64,000 bases of DNA, from positions 2,792,001 through 2,856,000 of the forward strand of contig NZ_CP116887.1 in the NCBI RefSeq assembly GCF_028421645.1. The letters run 5' to 3'. Of the stretch, positions 33,195 to 41,907 are shown piece by piece (the first letter of the stretch is position 1; each line of letters begins with the position of its first letter). Origin of the DNA: Aneurinibacillus sp. Ricciae_BoGa-3. Lineage in GTDB: Bacteria > Bacillota > Bacilli > Aneurinibacillales > Aneurinibacillaceae. The position numbers and the translations under genes are program-made. The notes beneath the pieces are model-generated. The model searched no databases. It was given only the letters and a program-made list of their open reading frames with translations, and had not been told where the DNA came from.

Positions 33195-34043
33195 ATGGCA
33201 AATATCATAAAAGCACATCCGAAACTATATGTTATGGATAATGGACGCATGCGTATGGATAAAAATTGGATGATTGCGATGCACAATCCGGCAACAACAG
33301 AAAATCCGACTGCTCCGTCCGAAATGGTAGAGTTCCCAATTTATACGGTACTCATCGACCATCCGGAAGGCAAAATCCTGTTCGATACTTCCTGTAACCC
33401 CGAATCGATGGGCGCAAACGGTCGCTGGACGGAAAATACCCAAAAGGCTTTTCCATGGGTAGCAAGTGAAGAATGCTACCTGCACAGCCGCCTTGAACAG
33501 CTCAAGGTTCGCCCGGAAGATATCAAATTTGTGGTGGCTTCCCACCTTCACTTAGACCATGCGGGTTGCTTGGAGATGTTCACGAATGCGACCATCATTG
33601 TACATGAAGATGAATTTAACGGCACCCTTCAGTCCTATGCCCGCCATCAAAAAGAAGGCGCATACATTTGGGGCGATATCGATGCCTGGATTAAAAATCA
33701 GCTTCAGTGGCAGACCATCAAACGGGATGAAGATTTCATAGAGCTTGCTTCCGGCATTCGTGTACTAAATTTCGGCAGCGGACATGCCTGGGGAATGCTC
33801 GGTTTGCAAATTCAATTGCCTGAGAAAGGCGGGATCATCCTCGCCTCAGATGCCATCTATACGGCGGAAAGCTTTGGCCCTCCTATTAAACCGCCTGGAA
33901 TCATCTATGATTCTGTTGGCTATGCCAAAACAGTCGAGAGAATCCGCCGTCTGGCTAAAGAGACGAATTCGGAGGTTTGGTATGGCCACGATGCGAACCA
34001 GTTTGCGAACTTTAGAAAATCAACCGAAGGATACTACGAATAA
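33195..34043 (+). CDS. Metallo-beta-lactamase-fold lactonase (AttM/AiiA-like)
   Basis: The 282-residue enzyme has the zinc motif SHLHLDHAG near residue 115, HEDEF, GHAWG, LASDAIYT and a C-terminal GHDANQF, the pattern of the N-acyl-homoserine lactonase/gamma-butyrolactonase group. The ATG at 33195 follows AGGAGG; the frame upstream runs through the promoter. It would open a lactone ring to a hydroxy acid. The next two genes can oxidise a 4-hydroxy acid to the semialdehyde and dicarboxylate, so gamma-butyrolactone or a relative is a better guess than quorum quenching. Confidence 0.85.
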   Translation: MANIIKAHPKLYVMDNGRMRMDKNWMIAMHNPATTENPTAPSEMVEFPIYTVLIDHPEGKILFDTSCNPESMGANGRWTENTQKAFPWVASEECYLHSRLEQLKVRPEDIKFVVASHLHLDHAGCLEMFTNATIIVHEDEFNGTLQSYARHQKEGAYIWGDIDAWIKNQLQWQTIKRDEDFIELASGIRVLNFGSGHAWGMLGLQIQLPEKGGIILASDAIYTAESFGPPIKPPGIIYDSVGYAKTVERIRRLAKETNSEVWYGHDANQFANFRKSTEGYYE

Positions 34044-34063
34044 AAAAAGGAGTGAATGAAACC

Positions 34064-35188
34064 ATGAAAATCCGAGCAGCCGTACTTCATGAATTAGGAT
34101 TACCTGCCCCCTACGCTGAAAGCCAACCTATCAAAATTGAAACCCTGGAATTGGATCCACCTGGGCGTGGCGAACTACTCATTCAAATAAAGGCAGCAGG
34201 GCTTTGCCATTCCGATTTATCTGTCATTAATGGGAGCCGCCCCCGCCCGATGCCCATGGCATTAGGCCACGAAGCCGCCGGAGTCGTCATTGAAGTTGGT
34301 GAAGATGTTACAGATTTAAAGCCTGGTGATCACGTTGTATGTGCCTTTGTTCCCAGCTGCGGTCACTGCCTCCCATGCCAGGAAGGACGTCCCGCACTCT
34401 GCGAACCAGGAGCCGAGGCGAATACAGCTGGAACGCTGATAAGCGGTGAACGACGGATTCATTTACATGATGAAACGGTTAATCACCATTTAGGCATCTC
34501 TGCTTTTGCTGAATATGCCGTTGTATCAAGAAACTCCCTGATTAAGGTAGATCCCGAGATACCTTTTGACAAAGTCGCCGTTTTCGGATGTGCGGTTATT
34601 ACAGGCGTTGGCGCTATCGTTAATACCGCACAAATCGAAATGGGAAGCACAGTTGCCATAATCGGGCTTGGGGGTGTAGGATTAAGCGCGCTGCTTGGGG
34701 CAGTAACGGCAGGAGCTAGCCGCATTGTTGCGGTAGACGTGAATGACGCGAAATTAGCACAAGCCCGTGAATTAGGTGCAACCGATACGTTTAACTCCAG
34801 AGATCCCGAGGTAATTAACTTAATCAGGAGCGCCACAGGCGGTGGTGTGGATTATGCGTTTGAAACTGCCGGCGTCGTTCCAGCGATGAATGTCGCGTAC
34901 GGAATTACAAAGCGCGGCGGCACAACGGTCACAACAGGCTTGCCTCACCCGGACCATCATTTTTCTTTCCCGCAAGTCACCTTAACTGCGGAAGAACGGA
35001 CTCTCAAGGGATCCTATGTGGGAAGCTGTGTACCGGCAAGGGATATACCACGCTTTATTGAATTATATAAACAGGGCCGTTTACCTGTCGACAAACTGCT
35101 GACAGATACCTTACCTTTAGATAAAATTAATGAGGGATTTGATCGACTGGCCCGAGGGGAAGCTTCGCGCCTTGTCGTTGTATTCTAA
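34064..35188 (+). CDS. Zinc-dependent alcohol dehydrogenase, class III-like
   Basis: The 374-residue MDR dehydrogenase has the catalytic zinc site GLCHSDL and GHEAAGVVIEVG, four structural-zinc cysteines in SCGHCLPCQEGRPALC, and the NAD site GLGGVGLSA. The start is the ATG at 34064, after AAAGGAG; a GTG upstream overlaps that site. Located between the lactonase and a semialdehyde dehydrogenase-like gene, it probably oxidises the hydroxy acid released from the lactone. It is a paralogue of the enzyme at 9718, sharing its overall layout. Confidence 0.88.
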   Translation: MKIRAAVLHELGLPAPYAESQPIKIETLELDPPGRGELLIQIKAAGLCHSDLSVINGSRPRPMPMALGHEAAGVVIEVGEDVTDLKPGDHVVCAFVPSCGHCLPCQEGRPALCEPGAEANTAGTLISGERRIHLHDETVNHHLGISAFAEYAVVSRNSLIKVDPEIPFDKVAVFGCAVITGVGAIVNTAQIEMGSTVAIIGLGGVGLSALLGAVTAGASRIVAVDVNDAKLAQARELGATDTFNSRDPEVINLIRSATGGGVDYAFETAGVVPAMNVAYGITKRGGTTVTTGLPHPDHHFSFPQVTLTAEERTLKGSYVGSCVPARDIPRFIELYKQGRLPVDKLLTDTLPLDKINEGFDRLARGEASRLVVVF

Positions 35189-35210
35189 TTACTAATAAAG
35201 GGGAAAAAGC

Positions 35211-36656
35211 ATGGCAATTTCAGAGAATTACCCATTATTTATCGGTGGAGATTGGATCGATAAGAAAGAAAAATTCGACGTAATCAACCCTGCTACTGAA
35301 GAAGTCATTGTCCAAGTCCCGAATGCCGGACCCGAAGAGATGAAGCAAGCAATAGAAGCTGCTGTTCGTGTACAACCTGAATGGGCGGACACCGTCGCAT
35401 CAGAGAGGGCTAGAATACTTGCGGATGCAGCAAAGTTAATGCGGGAACGCATAGAAAAACTGGCTGAAATTATGACGATTGAAGAAGGTAAGCCCCTTGC
35501 TGAATCCCGTGGGGAAATTGGCTATGCCGCTTCATTTTTAGAGTGGTTCGCTGAAGAAGCGAAACGTATCTATGGCGATACCATTCCTTCTAACTCGAAA
35601 GACAAAAGAATTTTAGTCATTAAGCGCCCTGTTGGCGTCACAGCAGCGATTACACCATGGAACTTTCCAGCGGCCATGATTACGCGCAAAATTGCCCCTG
35701 CTTTTGCTGCAGGGTGCACCATGATCGTAAAACCATCTGAGTTAACGCCCCTGTCCGCTTTAGAAATCGCAAAGATCTTCGAAGAGGTGGGCCTGCCAAA
35801 AGGCGTGTTATCCATCGTGGCGGGTACAGAACCAGCCGCGTTAACCCGCGTTCTCATGGATGATGTGCGCGTGCGCAAAATTTCATTTACCGGCTCTACA
35901 CCAGTGGGCAAGCTGTTGATGAAACAGGCGGCAGACACAATGAAACGCGTTTCATTTGAATTAGGTGGACACGCTCCGTTCATTGTATTCCAGGACGCAG
36001 ACCTGGATGAAGCCGTGTCTCATGCGGTATTGGCTAAGATGAGAGGCATGGGTGAAGCCTGTGTGGCTGCCAACCGTTTCTATGTGCAGGAGGAAGTCCT
36101 AGAATCCTTTACTGAGAAGTTAGCTTCCCGCTTACAAGCCATGAAAGTAGGAAACGGACTTCAGGAAGGCGTCTCTGTCGGACCGCTTATTGAACCTGCT
36201 GCTGTTCAGAAAGTGGAAGATCATGTCCAGGATGCCGTTGCGAAAGGCGCCAAATTGGTCCTTGGTGGAGAACGTTCTGGACAGAACAAAGGCTACTATT
36301 ACCCGCCTACCCTTTTAACCAATGTAAATGAGGACATGAAAGTAACCTTTGAAGAAACGTTTGGACCTGTCGCTGCCATTCTTCCGTTTAGCACGGAAGA
36401 AGAAGTCATCCAAAAGGCAAACAATACACGCTATGGATTAGCCGCTTATTTCTTCACACGGGATGTTGGCAGACTTTTCCGTCTTGCTGATCGGCTAGAA
36501 TATGGAATCCTGGGTGCAAACGACGGGCTGCCTTCAACCGCTCAGGCTCCGTTCGGTGGCATAAAGGAATCCGGATTAGGCCGCGAAGGAAGTAAATATG
36601 GCATCGAAGAATATTTGGATATCAAATATATTTCGATTGGTGGTATTAGTAGATAG
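35211..36656 (+). CDS. Succinate-semialdehyde dehydrogenase-like aldehyde dehydrogenase
   Basis: The 481-residue aldehyde dehydrogenase of the GabD type has TIEEGKPLAESRGEI, ITPWNFPAAMITRK, KPSELTPLSAL, FTGSTPVGK, ELGGHAPFIVF (catalytic Glu) and MGEACVAANRFYV (catalytic Cys). The string EEGKPLAE and the SELTPL loop are typical of succinate-semialdehyde dehydrogenases. It would oxidise succinate semialdehyde to succinate as the last step of the lactone operon. A long stem-loop terminator follows. Confidence 0.88.
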   Translation: MAISENYPLFIGGDWIDKKEKFDVINPATEEVIVQVPNAGPEEMKQAIEAAVRVQPEWADTVASERARILADAAKLMRERIEKLAEIMTIEEGKPLAESRGEIGYAASFLEWFAEEAKRIYGDTIPSNSKDKRILVIKRPVGVTAAITPWNFPAAMITRKIAPAFAAGCTMIVKPSELTPLSALEIAKIFEEVGLPKGVLSIVAGTEPAALTRVLMDDVRVRKISFTGSTPVGKLLMKQAADTMKRVSFELGGHAPFIVFQDADLDEAVSHAVLAKMRGMGEACVAANRFYVQEEVLESFTEKLASRLQAMKVGNGLQEGVSVGPLIEPAAVQKVEDHVQDAVAKGAKLVLGGERSGQNKGYYYPPTLLTNVNEDMKVTFEETFGPVAAILPFSTEEEVIQKANNTRYGLAAYFFTRDVGRLFRLADRLEYGILGANDGLPSTAQAPFGGIKESGLGREGSKYGIEEYLDIKYISIGGISR

Positions 36657-36691
36657 AAATAGGCAATATTCTTCCCGAAATACCCACTCGA

Positions 36692-36729
36692 AGGCTTATC
36701 GTTTTAGGTACACCTAAAGCGATAAGCCT
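36692..36729 (+). terminator. Terminator of the lactone operon
   Basis: An 18-bp stem with one G-U pair runs from AGGCTTATCG to CGATAAGCCT, followed by a T-rich tail. Confidence 0.85.
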
Positions 36730-36854
36730 CTTCACTTTTGTACCGGGAAGTTTTTTGTGTTGAATCCCTGCATGATTCTTATAAATGTTAAATAGGATGG
36801 TATATATAGAAACCCCTTCTTTGGTTCACTCATTCTGCGATTGGAGGCTGCCGA

Positions 36855-38024
36855 ATGGGTATAACAAATCTCATAAAAGGTTGGAAAGATGATAAACTGA
36901 GTCCTTCTCTTCTTTTCATCAAAAAGGAACTTGTGCAGATACAAAAAATAAAGATGCCTATGTTTGATATAAAAAAATTAACCCTTGATGATCAAAATTT
37001 AATCGAATCTATTCAAAAGCAAACGGTTATGAACAATGAAAACAACATGACACGAACGATGAGTTATTATGATTTTTATTGTAAACACCCTGAAATTCAC
37101 TGGGCTTTGCTTGGACATATGGTCTCTAGGAATGGCGGATGGAACATGACTGATCTAAGAGGAGAACTTCATTCCAGACTTCTCACGGAGCAGGAACAGA
37201 AAGATTTTTTTCATTTCTTAGAGCGAGGGAATTGGTTGATCTTCCAGGATGTCTTTCCACAACTTTTACTCTACGAAGAATCATTAAAGCGGGGTGTCAA
37301 CCTCTTTTATTTATTGCCTTTTTTTAATGTCTCCTTTTTCATGCAAACGTTATGGAATTATTTTTTAAACTTTAGAGACTGCTATATCCTGGCGATAGGG
37401 TTAGTCATCAACGAACAAAGTTATCTGGAAAAAAGAGTGATTCAAAATCCCTCCTACCAAAAATCAGTTCTTAACACAATTGAATTTAAGATTCAGGATT
37501 TGTTCAGCCTTAATCAGATTCTCTTTCCATGTGAATTAGAAAACGAACACAATGTACTTACCCCTTTAATCGGCCAAACCCTTCATCATTTTGCCTCTTT
37601 GCACGAACGCATTTCTCTTGGAAAACGGTTATACCATCTGTTGTTTCATAATGAGGAAACATTAAGACAGATACTACAGTGGGCTACTAAACATAAACAT
37701 ACAGGCTCTCGAAAAGATTTCTGGCCGCAGTTGTTTACCGATGTCATGCAGTCAAATCCTGGTATGCCATATGTACAACGAATTGAAAATTGTGATATAA
37801 AACCTGGCTCAAAACGATTGTACAGTCCTGTGTTACGTTATGCGTGGAACGACGTGCAGCATCCCCCAGCAGAGCCTGGAGACTGGTATGAGGATTGGCG
37901 AGTGATTCATTATCTGGGTCCACTAAATGAAGATATAAAAGGGGATATAAAGGGCGCCTATTGTCATACACTTGAAAAAATTGAAATGGCCATCACCGCA
38001 CTTGAAACCATTTCACGTAAATAA
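36855..38024 (+). CDS. DUF2515-family protein
   Basis: The 389-residue protein resembles the DUF2515 family of Bacillales: KQTVMNNENNMTRTMSYYDFYCKHPEIHWALLGHMVSRNGGWNMTDLRG, with the conserved N-rich helix and HPEI.WA..AH.vSRN. Two hydrophobic stretches near residues 150-185 could be buried helices. The function is unknown. It starts at ATG after GGAGG and precedes the cyclase gene in the same direction by 60 bases, so the two may be co-transcribed. Confidence 0.75.
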   Translation: MGITNLIKGWKDDKLSPSLLFIKKELVQIQKIKMPMFDIKKLTLDDQNLIESIQKQTVMNNENNMTRTMSYYDFYCKHPEIHWALLGHMVSRNGGWNMTDLRGELHSRLLTEQEQKDFFHFLERGNWLIFQDVFPQLLLYEESLKRGVNLFYLLPFFNVSFFMQTLWNYFLNFRDCYILAIGLVINEQSYLEKRVIQNPSYQKSVLNTIEFKIQDLFSLNQILFPCELENEHNVLTPLIGQTLHHFASLHERISLGKRLYHLLFHNEETLRQILQWATKHKHTGSRKDFWPQLFTDVMQSNPGMPYVQRIENCDIKPGSKRLYSPVLRYAWNDVQHPPAEPGDWYEDWRVIHYLGPLNEDIKGDIKGAYCHTLEKIEMAITALETISRK

Positions 38025-38084
38025 CCCTTTTCCACTTCGTCCTTTTGCAAAGATTCTCATTATAACGAGAAAGGAGCTATCTTT

Positions 38085-39971
38085 TTGTATGATGTAGAAT
38101 GGGAAATGAACCGTCTGATCACTCTACTAAAACAAGAACAATCCCAGGACGGTTCATGGCGTTACTGTTTTGAAGGCGGCATCATGACTGATGCTTATAT
38201 GATCATTCTGCTGAGGACGTTAAAAGTAAATGATGAACAGTTGATCCAAAAATTGAGCGAAAGAATCCTCTATAGACAGGAAGTAAATGGTGCCTGGAAA
38301 TTATATCACGATGAAGAAGATGGCAATTTATCCGCAACAATAGAGGCTTACTATGCCCTGCTATATTCTGGACTTCGGCGGCCAATGGATAAAAATATGC
38401 AAGCAGCCAAAGCCTACATTCTCTCTAAAGGCGGAATCCATCAAGCGGGATTGCTTACCAAGACCATGCTCGCCTTAACAGGTCAATATCCTTGGCCAAA
38501 TTTTTTCGTCCCGGTTGAAATAATTTTACTGCCGCGGACATTCCCTGTTAATTTCTTCGATTTTGTGGGTTATGCCAGAGTGCATATGGCACCAATATTG
38601 CTAGCCGCAGATCGGAAATTCTTTGTAAAAACAAAACTTTCTCCCGATTTATCTGAGCTTTTCACCCAGAACAGCTTTAGAACCGTGTTTAACCGGCAGG
38701 ACCTAGATCATCCTTTTCACTCATTTCTTCGATCGATAACAGATGCGATCCAAAACCTCTCCTATCTCCCTCATCAGGTCCACAATCTTGCTTTGCAGCG
38801 CACGGAACAATTTATGAGAGAACGAATCGAACCAGATGGCACGCTATACAGCTATTTCAGTGCCACTTTTCTCATGATTTTTGCCCTCTTAGCCCGAGGA
38901 TATTCGGTACGGGATCCGTTAATCATTCAAGCGGTGAAAGGTCTCAAAAGGTTAACGTGCAGCTCTCATTTTATGGCCCATGTGCAAAATTGTACTTCAA
39001 CAGTTTGGGATACAGCTTTAATCAGTTATTCCCTGCAGGAAGCTGGTCTTTCACCTGAAAACCCGGTCATTCAAAAGGCTGCTGGATATTTACTTTCGAG
39101 ACAGCAAATGAAGTATGGAGATTGGAGCATTCATAATACATCCGCCCCGCCAAGCGGATGGGGTTTTTCAGATATCAATACGATGAATCCCGATGTGGAT
39201 GATACAACCGCATCTTTAAGAGCACTAAGAGCGATAACCTCTAAAAATCCGGGTTATCATCAGGCCTGGCAACGCGGCATGCAATGGGTTCTTTCTATGC
39301 AAAACGCGGATGGAGGATGGCCGGCATTTGAAAAAAATACAGACAAGGAAGTGCTTACAATGTTGCCAATTGAGGGGGCCGATTCCGTCAGTACGGACCC
39401 TTCTACGGCTGATTTAACCGGAAGGACATTGGAGTTTCTTGGCAATCATGCAGGATTCACGCTTCGTGATGGCCAAATTCAACGAGCGCTTCAATGGCTT
39501 CTTAAAAACCAGGAGTCCGATGGATCGTGGTACGGGCGGTGGGGCATTTCTTATATATATGGAACATGGGCAGCCTTAACCGGTATGCGCGCTGTGGGGG
39601 TGCCCGCAAACCATGCTGCGATACCAAAGGCTGTACAATGGATTTTAAGCATTCAAAATCAAGATGGAGGCTGGGGTGAATCTTGTAAAAGCGATATCGT
39701 TAAACATTATGTGGCTTTAGGTTCCAGTACCCCCTCCCAGTCGGCTTGGATGGTCGATGCACTCATTGCTGTATCGACAAAATCAACCCCCGCCATCGAA
39801 CACGGGATTCGTTATCTTATTGAATCAGGTCAGTTACATGATTGGAAAGTGTCTTACCCAACAGGAGCTGGGTTACCAGGCGGTTTCTATATTCATTACC
39901 ATAGCTATCAATATATATGGCCTTTACTTGCGCTTAGCCACTATAAGAATAAATTCGGTAATCCTTTTTAA
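38085..39971 (+). CDS. sqhC: Squalene-hopene cyclase/sporulenol synthase
   Basis: The 628-residue class II terpene cyclase has the catalytic aspartate motif PDVDDTTAS and several QW repeats (QSQDGSW-like near the start, QNADGGWPAFE, QESDGSWYGRWG, QNQDGGWGES). It cyclises a linear C30/C35 isoprenoid. In Bacillus the homologue makes sporulenols from tetraprenyl-beta-curcumene, so that is as likely as hopene synthesis. The start is TTG, eight bases after AAAGGAG. A perfect 23-bp hairpin terminator ends the unit. Confidence 0.92.
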   Translation: MYDVEWEMNRLITLLKQEQSQDGSWRYCFEGGIMTDAYMIILLRTLKVNDEQLIQKLSERILYRQEVNGAWKLYHDEEDGNLSATIEAYYALLYSGLRRPMDKNMQAAKAYILSKGGIHQAGLLTKTMLALTGQYPWPNFFVPVEIILLPRTFPVNFFDFVGYARVHMAPILLAADRKFFVKTKLSPDLSELFTQNSFRTVFNRQDLDHPFHSFLRSITDAIQNLSYLPHQVHNLALQRTEQFMRERIEPDGTLYSYFSATFLMIFALLARGYSVRDPLIIQAVKGLKRLTCSSHFMAHVQNCTSTVWDTALISYSLQEAGLSPENPVIQKAAGYLLSRQQMKYGDWSIHNTSAPPSGWGFSDINTMNPDVDDTTASLRALRAITSKNPGYHQAWQRGMQWVLSMQNADGGWPAFEKNTDKEVLTMLPIEGADSVSTDPSTADLTGRTLEFLGNHAGFTLRDGQIQRALQWLLKNQESDGSWYGRWGISYIYGTWAALTGMRAVGVPANHAAIPKAVQWILSIQNQDGGWGESCKSDIVKHYVALGSSTPSQSAWMVDALIAVSTKSTPAIEHGIRYLIESGQLHDWKVSYPTGAGLPGGFYIHYHSYQYIWPLLALSHYKNKFGNPF

Positions 39972-39982
39972 ATTATCTATTA

Positions 39983-40031
39983 GGCAAAAGTGACCGCCGT
40001 TACTGGTTCAGTAACGGCGGTCACTTTTGCC
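39983..40031. terminator. Very strong bidirectional terminator
   Basis: Perfect 23-bp arms (GGCAAAAGTGACC...GGTCACTTTTGCC) have a three-base loop. The hairpin sits between sqhC and the convergent remnant. Confidence 0.9.
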
Positions 40032-40042
40032 TTCTTAATTTT

Positions 40043-40294
40043 TTATTTCATAGCTTCCAGGTGAAATCTTTCACGTAAATCTTTATTTTTAACTTTGCCA
40101 TCCTGGTATAAAATATCACCCGAATGGAACCATCCATCTTCGTCCCACTGGCGAGAAGCTGCTTCCGGATTTTCAAAGTAACCCGCGCTGAAGTTTGGAC
40201 CACGTGACCACATCTCACCAGGTGCCACAAAAATAGTTGTGATAGTCTTTAACTGTTCATACAAAAAATGTTTGGAAGGAATTCTCATTAGCAA
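40043..40294 (-). pseudogene. Fragment of an AMP-forming acyl-CoA synthetase
   Basis: About 45 residues in the middle of this frame match the adenylate-forming family: GEMWSRGPNFSAGYFENPEA and DEDGWFHSGDILYQDG, the region around the hinge motif. The residues before (LKTITTIFVAP) and after (KNKDLRERFH) are degenerate, and both the nucleotide-binding part and the C-terminal domain are absent. It is the remnant of a deleted ligase gene. Its upstream end overlaps the leader of the aldo/keto reductase gene. Confidence 0.75.
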
Positions 40295-40376
40295 TCTTGA
40301 ATGTAGTAAAGGTTCGATCCCGACTCTTGTAAACCAGCTATCCCTATTTCTTGATTCTATTTCGGAGGTGGATTTT

Positions 40377-41381
40377 ATGGAAATTCGATCACTTGGCCGT
40401 TCAGGTTTAAAAGTAACAAATCTCTGCCTGGGAACGATGACCTTTGGTAATCAGTCCGACAAGGAAACTGCTTTCGCCATTATGGATAAAGCATATGAGG
40501 CAGGCATAAATTTCTTTGACACGGCCGATGTATACCCTTTAGGCGGAACCTTTGAACAGCTTGGTTCTACTGAGGAAACCATAGGCGATTGGCTCAAAGG
40601 AAAGCGGGATAAAATCGTATTAGCCTCCAAGTGTTTCGGAGCCATGGGCCCGGGTGCGAACGAACGGGGCCTCAGCCGAAAGCATATCATCGAATCTATA
40701 GAGGACAGTTTGCGAAGATTGAAAACCGATTATTTGGATCTGTATCAAGCGCATCAATTTGATGAAACAGTACCACTGGAGGAAACGCTGCGGGCATTTG
40801 ATGACCTTGTCACCCAGGGGAAGGTAAGATACATTGGGGTATCGAATTGGAGGAGCTGGCAAATTGCAAAAGCTCTCGGCATCGCGGAAAGAAAGAATTT
40901 TGTTCCGATTGAAAGTGTACAGCCACGCTACAATTTGTTATTCCGCATGATTGAAGATGATCTTGTCCCAATGTGCACGAGTGAGGGCATCGGACTCATC
41001 ACCTATAATCCTCTGGCAGGGGGGATGTTAACAGGTCGCTATCAGGGGGGGCAGCAAGTCGAGGCAGGAACCCGTTTTGGCCTCGCCGGTGTGAGCAAGG
41101 CCGGGCAACTTTATCAAGACAGGTACTGGCAAGAGCCTATCTTCGAAGCGGTAGAGAGATACAAAAAGTGGTGCGCCGAGCATGGGTATGATATGGCAAT
41201 AACCGCAGTACGCTGGGTAACGCAACAACCCGGAATTACGTCTGCTATAATTGGGGCGAGCCGGCCGGAACAGCTAGATGCAAGTTTAGCCGCGGCAGAG
41301 CAGCCTCGTCTGGTCGAAGAGGAACTGCGGTGGCTCGATCAGCTGTGGTTCTCACTGCCACGCCGCCGTGAAGACCGCTAA
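40377..41381 (+). CDS. Aldo/keto reductase
   Basis: The 334-residue AKR-superfamily protein has GRSGLKVTNLCLGTMTFG, the catalytic Asp-Tyr pair in FFDTADVYPLGGTFEQLG, LASKCFGAMGP, DYLDLYQAHQFDE and a C-terminal NADPH segment GITSAIIGASRPEQLDAS. It reduces carbonyls with NADPH; the substrate is unknown. The ATG at 40377 is used because CGGAGGTG precedes it; the frame is open upstream through the acyl-CoA synthetase remnant. Confidence 0.9.
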   Translation: MEIRSLGRSGLKVTNLCLGTMTFGNQSDKETAFAIMDKAYEAGINFFDTADVYPLGGTFEQLGSTEETIGDWLKGKRDKIVLASKCFGAMGPGANERGLSRKHIIESIEDSLRRLKTDYLDLYQAHQFDETVPLEETLRAFDDLVTQGKVRYIGVSNWRSWQIAKALGIAERKNFVPIESVQPRYNLLFRMIEDDLVPMCTSEGIGLITYNPLAGGMLTGRYQGGQQVEAGTRFGLAGVSKAGQLYQDRYWQEPIFEAVERYKKWCAEHGYDMAITAVRWVTQQPGITSAIIGASRPEQLDASLAAAEQPRLVEEELRWLDQLWFSLPRRREDR

Positions 41382-41388
41382 GAAAAAG

Positions 41389-41414
41389 GACCGCTCGGCG
41401 ATTCGCCAGCGGTC
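41389..41414 (-). terminator. Terminator of the ParM-like operon
   Basis: GACCGCTCGGCG and CGCC-AGCGGTC arms with a three-base loop are followed on the minus strand by CTTTTTCTT. Confidence 0.65.
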
Positions 41415-41513
41415 AGCTCCACTTTCATCCCTATTCATTCATTTTATGCTACAATCCAAACCGCCTGAAGAAATGCAAAATGTTTCTACCGGTGTCCCCT
41501 GTGTGCCAGTGCG

Positions 41514-41903
41514 TTAAAAATCGAGGTCAATCTGCTCTTCAATCTTCCCAGTTACTTCTTCCTCCCAAACGAGCTGGCCTTCAGTAAAATTCCCTCCCCC
41601 ATTGGCCGGATCATCTTGCGACATGGTTTCTCGATAAGTAACCGATACCGCAGAGGGAAGCATGATGTTTCTTTGCAGCATGTCAAATTTGCCGAGCAAC
41701 TCCTGCATAAGAGTGACAAGTGTTTGTTCCTGCCATTGGTGGCGCTCTCTGGCTAAATCATATTCCACTACGCGATTTATATAAGCAGATAGCTCATTTA
41801 CGTCTTGTGATTGACTATGTAGCCTTTTATATACTTCTTCACTCAGAACCGTTGTATCAATAGTTATAATAGATGGTTTAGTAGCATTCACAGATGTTCT
41901 CAT
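41514..41903 (-). CDS. Small partner protein of the ParM-like actin
   Basis: This protein of about 129 residues overlaps the end of the actin-like gene. Residues 10-60 (TKPSIITIDTTVLSEEVYKRLHSQS...LSAYINRVVEYDLARER) look like a short strand followed by helices, as in ribbon-helix-helix adaptors such as ParR. The C-terminal part is acidic (EEEVTGKIEEQIDLDF). The start is uncertain: the ATG at 41903 abuts AAGAGG, and a GTG at 41891 is spaced 12 bases from it. It probably binds a centromere-like site or the filament, by analogy to parMR operons. Confidence 0.6.
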   Translation of the reverse strand: MRTSVNATKPSIITIDTTVLSEEVYKRLHSQSQDVNELSAYINRVVEYDLARERHQWQEQTLVTLMQELLGKFDMLQRNIMLPSAVSVTYRETMSQDDPANGGGNFTEGQLVWEEEVTGKIEEQIDLDF

Positions 41904-41907
41904 CCTC

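Noticed and set aside
33195..34043. Quorum-quenching AHL lactonase as the main role
   Set aside because: Co-transcription with alcohol and semialdehyde dehydrogenases favours catabolism of a small lactone, although the fold cannot exclude AHL activity.
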